Shown here: piece after piece, positions 27,279-34,433 of the stretch
How positions within the stretch are numbered: the stretch's first letter is position 1
Layout: every line of letters starts with the position of its first letter
Source of the DNA: Pseudodesulfovibrio hydrargyri
GTDB taxonomy: Bacteria > Desulfobacterota > Desulfovibrionia > Desulfovibrionales > Desulfovibrionaceae
Reading direction: 5' to 3'
DNA length: 64,000 nucleotides
Assembly (NCBI RefSeq): GCF_001874525.1
Contig: NZ_LKAQ01000001.1
Span: 806,001 to 870,000 of the forward strand
Position numbers and translations under genes: made by a program
The notes under the pieces: model-generated
What the model was told of the DNA's origin: nothing
Databases searched by the model: none
The model's input: only the letters and a program-made list of their open reading frames with translations

Positions 27279-28103
27279 ATGACCGATACTATCAATATGA
27301 ACCAGACTACCATGCTCGGCACCTACACCCTTGACGGGAACGTTCCGGTCGATCCGGAGATCGTCCTGTCCGACTGCCAGGACACGGCCATGCTCGGCCG
27401 GCTGGTGGGCATGTTCGCGGGCGACGCCGAGATCCGGTTCTTCCTCCTCCCGGACGTGGACCGGGCCGCCCTGGACATGGGGGCGGACTTCCACTTCATC
27501 AAGGATTCCGGGAACTGGGTGCTGGCCAACAGCAACACCATGCACAACGTCCTGTTCGACGACGCGGGCTTCAACCCGGGCGGGCAGGAAGGAACCTTCT
27601 CCATCGCCTTGCTGGGCGACGGCTCCTACGCCGTGCATACCGGCGCGGACCCGGCTCCCGGCGCGGACCTGCCGCACGACGGACTGCTCGTTGACCTGCC
27701 CGAACACGACATCTTCGCTGCCGGGCACACGGCCCACCACATTGGAGAAGGACACACGGACGGTCACGAACTCCACGCGGGCGCGAACGCGGGCGACCTG
27801 TTCATCGACCCCTCGGTCCTCGCGCACGGGCAGAGCGAGATCGTGATCAGCAATTTCACCCTGGGCAGCAACCACCTGGAACTGCCCGACACCCTGTCCG
27901 TCAAGGACGTGGTGGTGGACCACGAACACGACCTGACCTCGGTGATCCTCGCCCAGAACGACCACACGGGCGACGACATCGTGGTCAAGCTGCTCGGCGT
28001 CTCGCACCCGGACATGCCCGGTCACGACATCCATATCGACGCGGACCACTCCGGCGACGACTTGATCACCCATCTGATCCACTCAGGCAGGCACATGGAA
28101 TGA
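27279..28103 (+). CDS. small type I-secreted protein related to the DUF4114 modules, 274 aa
   Basis: The start at 27279 has a clear AAGGAG site. The first half resembles the DUF4114 region of the two adhesins (GTYTLDGNVPVDPEIVL; VLFDDAGFNP in place of VRFDDAGINN). The C-terminal third resembles their type I secretion target domain (GDLFIDPSVLAHGQ, then HSGDDLITHLIHSG). It lacks the N-terminal retention module and canonical RTX repeats. By inference it is exported by the same secretion system and released or bound to the adhesins. It is the third gene of the adhesin cluster and ends in a good terminator. Exact function is unknown. Confidence 0.8.
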   Translation: MTDTINMNQTTMLGTYTLDGNVPVDPEIVLSDCQDTAMLGRLVGMFAGDAEIRFFLLPDVDRAALDMGADFHFIKDSGNWVLANSNTMHNVLFDDAGFNPGGQEGTFSIALLGDGSYAVHTGADPAPGADLPHDGLLVDLPEHDIFAAGHTAHHIGEGHTDGHELHAGANAGDLFIDPSVLAHGQSEIVISNFTLGSNHLELPDTLSVKDVVVDHEHDLTSVILAQNDHTGDDIVVKLLGVSHPDMPGHDIHIDADHSGDDLITHLIHSGRHME

Positions 28104-28131
28104 ACGGCCTGAAACCCGTACGGCGGCCTGG

Positions 28132-28158
28132 AAACGCGTCCTTCGGGACGCGTTTTTT
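28132..28158 (+). terminator. rho-independent terminator with UUCG loop
   Basis: A 10-bp stem (AAACGCGTCC / GGACGCGTTT) with a TTCG tetraloop is followed by TTT. It ends the adhesin gene cluster. Confidence 0.9.
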
Positions 28159-28410
28159 ACGGCAGCGATCAGACGGTGCCGTAACGCCCGGTTTCAGACC
28201 GCCCCGGCCCGGCAGAACAGCGCTCCCCTGGTCCCGTGGCCGAATCAAAGACATTGTCCTGATATCAATGAATAAATATCACTCTCAAACGCAACAGTCC
28301 GAATTTCCCGGACTTATGGATACAGCTTCCCTACATTCTTGACCATAATTATATAACCGGCTACAAGCATAGCAGTAAGTACCTTTGACAACCCAACCAT
28401 GGGGAAGACA

Positions 28411-29751
28411 ATGAAAAAACAAGTTCTCGCGATTCTCATCCTGACGCTGTCGCTGTCGGTGCCCGCTTTTGCCGCCAACGGCACGATGACGCTCAAGGAC
28501 AGCGTCGTCGCCGCGGTCAAGCAGCATCCGCAGATCAAGGCGCTCCTGAACAACAGGGACGCCGTGGCCAAGGCCAAACTTTCCGCGCTGGGCCGCTTCT
28601 TCCCGTCCCTCGACCTGACCGGCGAGCTCGGCAAGCAGCAGTACAACAGCGCGGCCACCCGCATCGACGGCACCGAGGACCACTGGCGCAGCCCGACCGA
28701 CTTCCGGGCCACCCTGACCCAGCCCATCTTCGACGGCTTCGACCGCTGGCACGACTTCAAGCGCGAAGGCTTTCGCCTGACCTCGGCCGAAGGCCGCCTG
28801 GTGGACAACGTCGAGACCGTGGGCCTGGACGCCGTCCGCGCCCATGTGGATGTGGTCCGCCTGCGCAGGCTGGTCGCCCTGGCCGAAGACAACATCACCG
28901 CGCACCAGAACCTGCTCGATTCCATCACCGAACGCGTGCAGGGCGGAGCGGGCAACCGGGCCGACGAGATGCAGGCCAAGGGCCGCGTGGCCCGCGCCGA
29001 GACCACCCTGGTCACCTATACCGGCGAGTTGCGCACCGCCGAGGCCCAGTACATCCGCACCGTGGGCACGGCGCCCACTTCCCTGGCCGACCCCCAGTAC
29101 CTGCCGAACTACATCCCGAACCAGGCCGACCAGATCCTCCAGCTTTCCCTGGACAACAACCCCAAGATCGCCGTGTACAAGGCCGAGATCAGCGTGGCCG
29201 AACAGACCAAGGGCCAGCTCGAGTCGACCATGTACCCGACCGTGGACGCCTACCTGTCCTCCCGCCACACCGACAACCTCGACGGCGTGGACACCTATGT
29301 CCAGGACAACAAGGCCATGCTGCGCGCCCAGTGGAACATCTTCAACGGCACCAGCGACTACTACGACGTCCAGACCGCCGCCGCGCGCATCCGTGAGGCG
29401 CAGGACAACCTTCAGGACACCTCCGACGACATCGTCCGCCAGGTGGCCTCCACCTGGGCCGACTACCAGTCCAGCCTGAGCCAGATCGAGAAGTACCAGG
29501 AAGCCTTGCAGTACAGCCTCGAGTCCCTGGACATGTACCTGATGCAGTTCAACGTGGGCCAGCGCTCCCTGCTCGACCTGCTGGACGCCACCAACGAGGT
29601 GTTCACCAACCGCGTGCAGCTCGAGACCGCGACCATGAACCGCGACTACACGGTCTACAAGTTCCTGACCCTCGAAGGCCAGCTCATGAAGACCCTGGAA
29701 ATCGCGCCCGACACCTACGAGAACGCGTCCATGGAAACCGCCGCCAAATAG
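28411..29751 (+). CDS. TolC family outer membrane channel for type I secretion (LapE-like)
   Basis: This 446-aa protein has a Sec signal peptide (MKKQVLAIL...PAFA, cleaved near residue 21) and the long alpha-helical repeats of TolC-type outer membrane channels. The start MKK at 28411 is preceded by GGGGAAG; an ATG four codons upstream lacks a ribosome-binding site. Conserved family segments include LKDSVVAAVKQHPQIKA near the N-terminus and the 'FNVGQRSLLDLLDATNEVF' block near residue 380. It completes the export channel with the LapB-type ATPase and LapC-type adaptor encoded on the opposite strand from 37010 to 33098, and probably exports the RTX adhesins just upstream. Confidence 0.9.
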   Translation: MKKQVLAILILTLSLSVPAFAANGTMTLKDSVVAAVKQHPQIKALLNNRDAVAKAKLSALGRFFPSLDLTGELGKQQYNSAATRIDGTEDHWRSPTDFRATLTQPIFDGFDRWHDFKREGFRLTSAEGRLVDNVETVGLDAVRAHVDVVRLRRLVALAEDNITAHQNLLDSITERVQGGAGNRADEMQAKGRVARAETTLVTYTGELRTAEAQYIRTVGTAPTSLADPQYLPNYIPNQADQILQLSLDNNPKIAVYKAEISVAEQTKGQLESTMYPTVDAYLSSRHTDNLDGVDTYVQDNKAMLRAQWNIFNGTSDYYDVQTAAARIREAQDNLQDTSDDIVRQVASTWADYQSSLSQIEKYQEALQYSLESLDMYLMQFNVGQRSLLDLLDATNEVFTNRVQLETATMNRDYTVYKFLTLEGQLMKTLEIAPDTYENASMETAAK

Positions 29752-29778
29752 CAAGACAGCACTGCGAGAACAGTCTTC

Positions 29779-29815
29779 AAGGGGCGCAGCCGTCGTGGCT
29801 GCGCCCCTTTTCTTG
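29779..29815 (+). terminator. rho-independent terminator after the TolC-type gene
   Basis: A 13-bp stem (AAGGGGCGCAGCC / GGCTGCGCCCCTT) with a GTCGT loop is followed by TTCTT. Confidence 0.9.
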
Positions 29816-30158
29816 GCTGCCGACTCCGTCCGGACACAGAGGGAAGCCTGCTCAAAGCCCCGCTTCCGCCCTATCCTCTTGGTGCGGATCGGGTGCCTCA
29901 GGCACCCGGCAGCGGCTCTTCTCCCCTGCGCTCGCACGGCCCAAGGCTTTGATTCGCCCCGTCTCGGGGCTCACCCCCTCGGGGCGTTGCGGAAAGACCG
30001 CAACGCCCAAATCCGCTGTCCTGCGGATTTGTCGAGAGTGGGGCAGCCGTGTTTTCCTTCCGGGGGTCTCCATCCTCACGTAGACGGCTACGCTGCGGCC
30101 AAAGCCCGCCCGGGAGAAGGTGCGGATGGCCCCTTATCGGAGGCCGCGCCATAAGAAC
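29816..30158. other. noncoding, hairpin-rich region between two terminators
   Basis: No gene is visible. At least four perfect hairpins lie within 140 bases: GGGTGCC-TCA-GGCACCC (29891-29907), GCCCCG-TCT-CGGGGC (29956-29970), an 11-bp stem GGGCGTTGCGG / CCGCAACGCCC (29982-30008) and AAATCCGC-TGTCCT-GCGGATTT (30009-30030). It could be a repetitive extragenic element or a structured RNA. Confidence 0.5.
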
Positions 30159-30194
30159 GCAAAAAGGCCCCGGTATACACCGGGGCCTTTTTGC
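30159..30194 (-). terminator. bidirectional terminator at the end of the HD-GYP gene
   Basis: A 16-bp stem (GCAAAAAGGCCCCGGT / ACCGGGGCCTTTTTGC) with an ATAC loop has a T run on both strands. Confidence 0.9.
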
Positions 30195-30214
30195 GTAACC
30201 AGATGGAGTGGAGG

Positions 30215-32317
30215 TTAATCCTTGTCGGCGAGCAGCCTTTCCCCGGCCGGGGTCCGGATGACGTCGGCCAGGGCCGCGACCACGGCGGGGTCGAAGCGGT
30301 TGCTTTCTCCGGACAGGATTTCCAGGGCCTGTTCCGGCTCCTTGGCGCCCCGGTAGGAGCGGGGGCGGATCATGGCGCAGAAGGAGTTGAGCACGGCCAG
30401 GATGCGGGCCAGGACGATGATCTCGCCGTCGTTCAGCTTCTTGGGGTAGCCCGTGCCGTCGAGGCGCTCGTTCATCTGGTAGATGGCCGTGAGCACGCCC
30501 TCGGCTATGTCGATGTCCTTGAGGATGCGGTAGGCGTGCTCCACGTGCCCTTCCATGACCGTCATCTCCTCGGGGGTGAGCTTGCCCGGCTTGGTCAGGA
30601 TATCGTTGGGCACGAACATCTTGCCGATCTGGGACAGGTTGGCGGCGGTCTCGATCTCGGCGATGTCCATCTCGGACAGGTGCATGGCCTTGGCCACCTC
30701 CACGGACAGCCCGGCCAAGAGCTTGGTGTGGCCGCCCAGGTACGGGTCGGCGGCCTCGATGGTCGAGCCCAGCGCCTCCATGGCGTTCCTGATCAGCCGC
30801 TTGTTCCGCTCCTGCGCGGCCACGAACTCGGTCACGTCGCGGTAGACCTCGACGATGCCCTGGCAGGAGCCGTCCTTGGCGCAATACGGCGACTTGGACA
30901 CCTGGAACTGGTGGCGGCGGGAGCGCAGGAAGATGGGCTCGCTGACGGTCATCTGGCGCTTTTCGCGCACGACCACCTCGTCGATGGACTCCAGCCGCTT
31001 GGCCGTGTCGAAGCCGAACACGGCGGCCGTGTCCATGCCGATGAGCTCCTCCTTGGGCCGCCCGGCGGCCGAAGCGAAGGCGTCGTTGACGTAGGTGAAC
31101 TTGCCGTGGGCGTCCTTGAGCACGATGAACTCGTCGATGTTGGCGTTGATGGAGTCGATGAACAGTTTCTGCTCCTCGATCTGGGTGGCCAGGGCGCGGA
31201 ACTGCTCGGCGATGCGCTGGCTCTGCACGCCGGTCAGGATCCACCAGGCCAGCCCGGCGATGAGCAGCGCGGTCAGGATGCCCAGCCCGGCCACGATGTA
31301 GACGGTGCGGTCATAGTCGAGGATGGGCTTCATGGCCTGGCCGTAGTCGATCTCCTGGACCAGCCACCAGGCCGGACCCGGGATGCGCACGCCCATGGAG
31401 TAGACCCGGGTGTCCGCGTCCTCGATGCTCGGCCGCATCCCGAACGGGATATGGCCATCCTCGTCGACCTTGACCGGGAAGCCCACGTCCAGGAAGCCGT
31501 CGGCGGTCCAGGGCGCGATCTCGCGGTAGCCCGCCCCGCTCTTCTGCATGAGCCGGGTCTTCTCGCCCTTGGCGGCCAGGGGCGAATTGGACAGCAGCTC
31601 GGTGATCTTGCCGGAAATCTGGCGGGTCATCATGAGCACGCCCACGGCCTTCTGGCCGGTGGCCTCATCCGTGCCGCCCACGGCGTCGGGCGGGTAGACC
31701 GGCACAAAGACGTCCATCTCCAGCCCCTGGGCGGTCTTGCGCAGGGTGGAATACCGCGGCCCGTTCTCCTTGATGGCGGCCGTGGCCAGGCCGATCTGCT
31801 CCTGGTTCATGGGCGGCAGGTAGCCGTCGGTGGCGATGTACGCCTCGCCCTTGCGGCTCAGGATGCGGGCGTTGAGGAAGCCCGCGTAGGTGGAGAACTC
31901 GCGGAGCATGTTCTCCATCATGGGCAGCTGCTCGGCCAGGGTCGCGCCCTCCTGTCCTTCCACGGACCGGTCCGCATGCAGCCGACCGAAGAGGTTGGAC
32001 AGGTCGCCCGCATAGGTGTCCACCTCCGAGGCGTAGAGCCGGAAGAGGTCGGACTTGATCAGCCGGTCCCCCTGGTGGGACAAGTTGTCGAGCCAGGAGG
32101 CGATGACCTCGGTGCGCCCCTGGGTCAGCAGTTGAAATCGCTTCTGCTGGTTCTCGAGCACCGAGGCCTCGTTGTCCCGCACGGCCCTTGCGGCCAGCAG
32201 GGCGATGCCCACCGAGATGACCAGCACAAAGGCCAGGACCACGCCGATCTTGACGCCCTGTCCGGCCCCTCCGATGGACTTGGGGACCTCTGCGGTCTTT
32301 GTAGGATGTTCAGCCAT
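30215..32317 (-). CDS. membrane sensor with PAS and degenerate HD-GYP domain (candidate LapD substitute)
   Basis: This 700-aa inner-membrane protein has a helix at about 22-46, a large periplasmic dCache-like sensor domain (50-335), a second helix (338-364), a PAS domain (385-500) and an HD-GYP domain (510-700). The GTGYP motif is kept (621-625). However, the catalytic HD pair is S562-Q563, the HH pair is M615-N616 and the Asp of the third block is N644. H530 and H591 remain. Without these metal ligands it should not hydrolyse cyclic di-GMP and may instead bind it. It is the last gene of the lapB-lapC-lapG operon (44-bp gap), where other organisms place LapD. GGAG precedes the start. I infer a receptor that controls the LapG protease across the membrane. 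Confidence 0.88.
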   Translation of the reverse strand: MAEHPTKTAEVPKSIGGAGQGVKIGVVLAFVLVISVGIALLAARAVRDNEASVLENQQKRFQLLTQGRTEVIASWLDNLSHQGDRLIKSDLFRLYASEVDTYAGDLSNLFGRLHADRSVEGQEGATLAEQLPMMENMLREFSTYAGFLNARILSRKGEAYIATDGYLPPMNQEQIGLATAAIKENGPRYSTLRKTAQGLEMDVFVPVYPPDAVGGTDEATGQKAVGVLMMTRQISGKITELLSNSPLAAKGEKTRLMQKSGAGYREIAPWTADGFLDVGFPVKVDEDGHIPFGMRPSIEDADTRVYSMGVRIPGPAWWLVQEIDYGQAMKPILDYDRTVYIVAGLGILTALLIAGLAWWILTGVQSQRIAEQFRALATQIEEQKLFIDSINANIDEFIVLKDAHGKFTYVNDAFASAAGRPKEELIGMDTAAVFGFDTAKRLESIDEVVVREKRQMTVSEPIFLRSRRHQFQVSKSPYCAKDGSCQGIVEVYRDVTEFVAAQERNKRLIRNAMEALGSTIEAADPYLGGHTKLLAGLSVEVAKAMHLSEMDIAEIETAANLSQIGKMFVPNDILTKPGKLTPEEMTVMEGHVEHAYRILKDIDIAEGVLTAIYQMNERLDGTGYPKKLNDGEIIVLARILAVLNSFCAMIRPRSYRGAKEPEQALEILSGESNRFDPAVVAALADVIRTPAGERLLADKD

Positions 32318-32361
32318 GTCGATTCTCCATCTGGTTTATGGCCAGCCCGAGAGGGCGGGCC

Positions 32362-33090
32362 TTATTGCTTCGCCTTTTCATAGGTGGTCCGCTTCTGCGG
32401 GGCCACGTGCATCCAGCGGTAGTGCTCGTTGACCGAGTACTGCGGGATGTAATGCTTGTACTTGGTATGGGGCAGAACCATGTCGGTCTGGTTGTCGAGG
32501 ATGTAGATGTCGTCCTTGGCGTAGACGGCCAGGACGGCGTGCCCGATGCCCCGGATGGCGTCCCGGACGGCCACGATGCGCATCTGGTCGCCGGTGAAGC
32601 CGAGCTCCTGGAGGGCGTAGAACTTGGCGATGGAATAGTCCTCGCAGTCGCCCGATTTCTTGAGAAATTCCCAGGGCGTCTCCCAATAGTCGCTGACGCC
32701 CCAGTTGGCCTTGTCCAGACGGTACGGCCATTTGTTGAAGAATTTGGTCACGGCCCTGAGCCGGTCCAGCTCGGACTTGCCCCGGGCCTGGGTCTTGAGG
32801 GTCTCCCAGGCCTTTTTCGACGGATGGTTGGCGGTCCTGTCGTCCTTGAAATAGCCCTTCCAGGCCTTCATCTTGGCGAGCACGCCGGTCCACTTGGGGA
32901 GCTTCTGCAGCTTGCCCTTGAACTCCATGGTCCCGAAGAGCTGGCGCTTGTCGGGCTTAGGGGCAGAGACCTCGGCCGCGGCGGGTTCGGCCGCAAGGGC
33001 CGCCCTGGGCCGGATCACGGCGGCGGCGATGCAGGCCGCGCAGAGCGCGGCCGCGAGCGCCGAGTATATCCCCCTCCGCACCGCCCTCAT
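32362..33090 (-). CDS. lapG: LapG-type periplasmic transglutaminase-like cysteine protease
   Basis: This 242-aa protein has a signal peptide (cleavage near AALAA, residue 34) and the bacterial transglutaminase-like cysteine protease fold. The catalytic triad is visible as C149 (GDCEDYS), H184 (GIGHAVL) and D199 (LDNQTD). D148 and E150 flank the cysteine as in calcium-dependent LapG. In the P. fluorescens system LapG cuts the N-terminal TAAG site of the adhesin and releases it from the cell. Both large adhesins in this window carry such a site at residue 103. The gene lies 7 bases after lapC and 44 bases before the degenerate HD-GYP gene. Confidence 0.92.
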   Translation of the reverse strand: MRAVRRGIYSALAAALCAACIAAAVIRPRAALAAEPAAAEVSAPKPDKRQLFGTMEFKGKLQKLPKWTGVLAKMKAWKGYFKDDRTANHPSKKAWETLKTQARGKSELDRLRAVTKFFNKWPYRLDKANWGVSDYWETPWEFLKKSGDCEDYSIAKFYALQELGFTGDQMRIVAVRDAIRGIGHAVLAVYAKDDIYILDNQTDMVLPHTKYKHYIPQYSVNEHYRWMHVAPQKRTTYEKAKQ

Positions 33091-33097
33091 TCACGCC

Positions 33098-34426
33098 TCA
33101 TCGTTCCCGAAGCGCGTTCTGCTTGGCCTTGAGCAGCGGCTTGAGCAGGTAGGCCAGGACCGACTTGCGGCCGGTCAGGATGTCCACGCTCGCGGTCATG
33201 CCCGGGATAATGGGCAGCTGCTGGCCCCGGTAGGTGATGGCGTTTTCCTTGGTGCGCACCTTGACCAGATAGTGGCTCTCGCCCTTCTCGTCCTCGATGG
33301 TGTCGGCCGAGATGTTCTCCACGGTGCCGTCCAGGCCGCCGTAGATGGAAAAGTCGTAGGCCGTGATCTTGACCTTGGCCCTCTGGCCGGGATGCAAAAA
33401 GGCGATGTCCGAAGGCTTGACCTCGGCCTCGACCAGCAGGGTGTCGTCCAGGGGCACGACCTCCATGATGGACTCGCCGGGCCGGATGACGCCGCCGATG
33501 GTGTTGACCATGATGTGCTTGACCACGCCCCGGACCGGCGAGCGCACGTCGGTGCGGGTCACGCGGTCGCCGCCGGAACTCAGGTTCTCCAGGATGGAGT
33601 TGAGCTCCTGCCTGCGGGCGTTGATCTCCTCCAGGGCGTTGGCCCGGTACTCGGCCCTGGCCTGGTCGATGCGCCCCTTGGCCTCCTTGGCCGCGCGCTG
33701 CACGCGGGGGATGCCCAGGGTCAGGGCCTGCATGTCGCCGTGCAGCTGGACCACGGTCTGCTCCAGGCGCAGGTAGTCGAGTTCGGAGTGGATGTGCTTT
33801 TCCACCAGGGGCTTGGCGATGTCGCGCTGCTTCTCGGCCACCTCCAGGCTCTGGCGCAGCTGGTTGCGCCGGGCGACCATCTCGTTCACTTCCTGCTGGC
33901 GCTGCTGGTACTGGTCCTCGAGCAGGCCGATGTCGATGTTCAGCTTGTTGCGCTGGGCCATGAAGATGCGCCGCTGGTCCTCGACCAGCTGCGGCGCCTT
34001 TTCGACCACGTCGGCCGGGAAATCCGGTTCGTCCGTGCCGTTGGCCTCGGCCGTGAGCCGGGCGATGGCCGCCTGGTGCTCCAGGGCCTTGCTCTGGGCG
34101 TCGCGGTAGTAGCTGGCGGCCTGTTCGTTGGACAGGCGGCAGAGGATGTCGCCCTTCTCCACGGTCTGGCCCTCCTGGACGAAGAGCTCGTTCATGATCC
34201 CGCCCTCCAGGTTCTGGATCTCCTGGATGCGCTGGGACGGGATGACCCGGCCGAAGCCGCGCGTGCGCTCGTCGAGCATGGCCCAGTTGGCCCACAGGAT
34301 GAAGAGGACCATCAGCAGCAGGATGGCGGTGGACATGAGGTAGGCGAGCCTGTGGCCCCTGCCGTACATGGCCTGGTCCACCTCGCTCATGAACAGCAGC
34401 GTTTCTCTATCGAATTTCTGACTCAT
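33098..34426 (-). CDS. lapC: HlyD/LapC family periplasmic adaptor of the type I secretion system
   Basis: This 442-aa membrane fusion protein has one N-terminal helix (about residues 28-48), a lipoyl/barrel-sandwich half (GGIMNELFVQEGQTVEKGD), a long coiled-coil hairpin (about 110-300) and the second half of the barrel with 'VRSPVRGVVKHIMVNTIGGV'. It links the inner-membrane ATPase with the TolC-type channel. GAGGG precedes the ATG. It lies 7 bases after lapB and 7 bases before lapG, so the four genes are co-transcribed. Confidence 0.93.
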   Translation of the reverse strand: MSQKFDRETLLFMSEVDQAMYGRGHRLAYLMSTAILLLMVLFILWANWAMLDERTRGFGRVIPSQRIQEIQNLEGGIMNELFVQEGQTVEKGDILCRLSNEQAASYYRDAQSKALEHQAAIARLTAEANGTDEPDFPADVVEKAPQLVEDQRRIFMAQRNKLNIDIGLLEDQYQQRQQEVNEMVARRNQLRQSLEVAEKQRDIAKPLVEKHIHSELDYLRLEQTVVQLHGDMQALTLGIPRVQRAAKEAKGRIDQARAEYRANALEEINARRQELNSILENLSSGGDRVTRTDVRSPVRGVVKHIMVNTIGGVIRPGESIMEVVPLDDTLLVEAEVKPSDIAFLHPGQRAKVKITAYDFSIYGGLDGTVENISADTIEDEKGESHYLVKVRTKENAITYRGQQLPIIPGMTASVDILTGRKSVLAYLLKPLLKAKQNALRER

Positions 34427-34433
34427 TGCGCCC

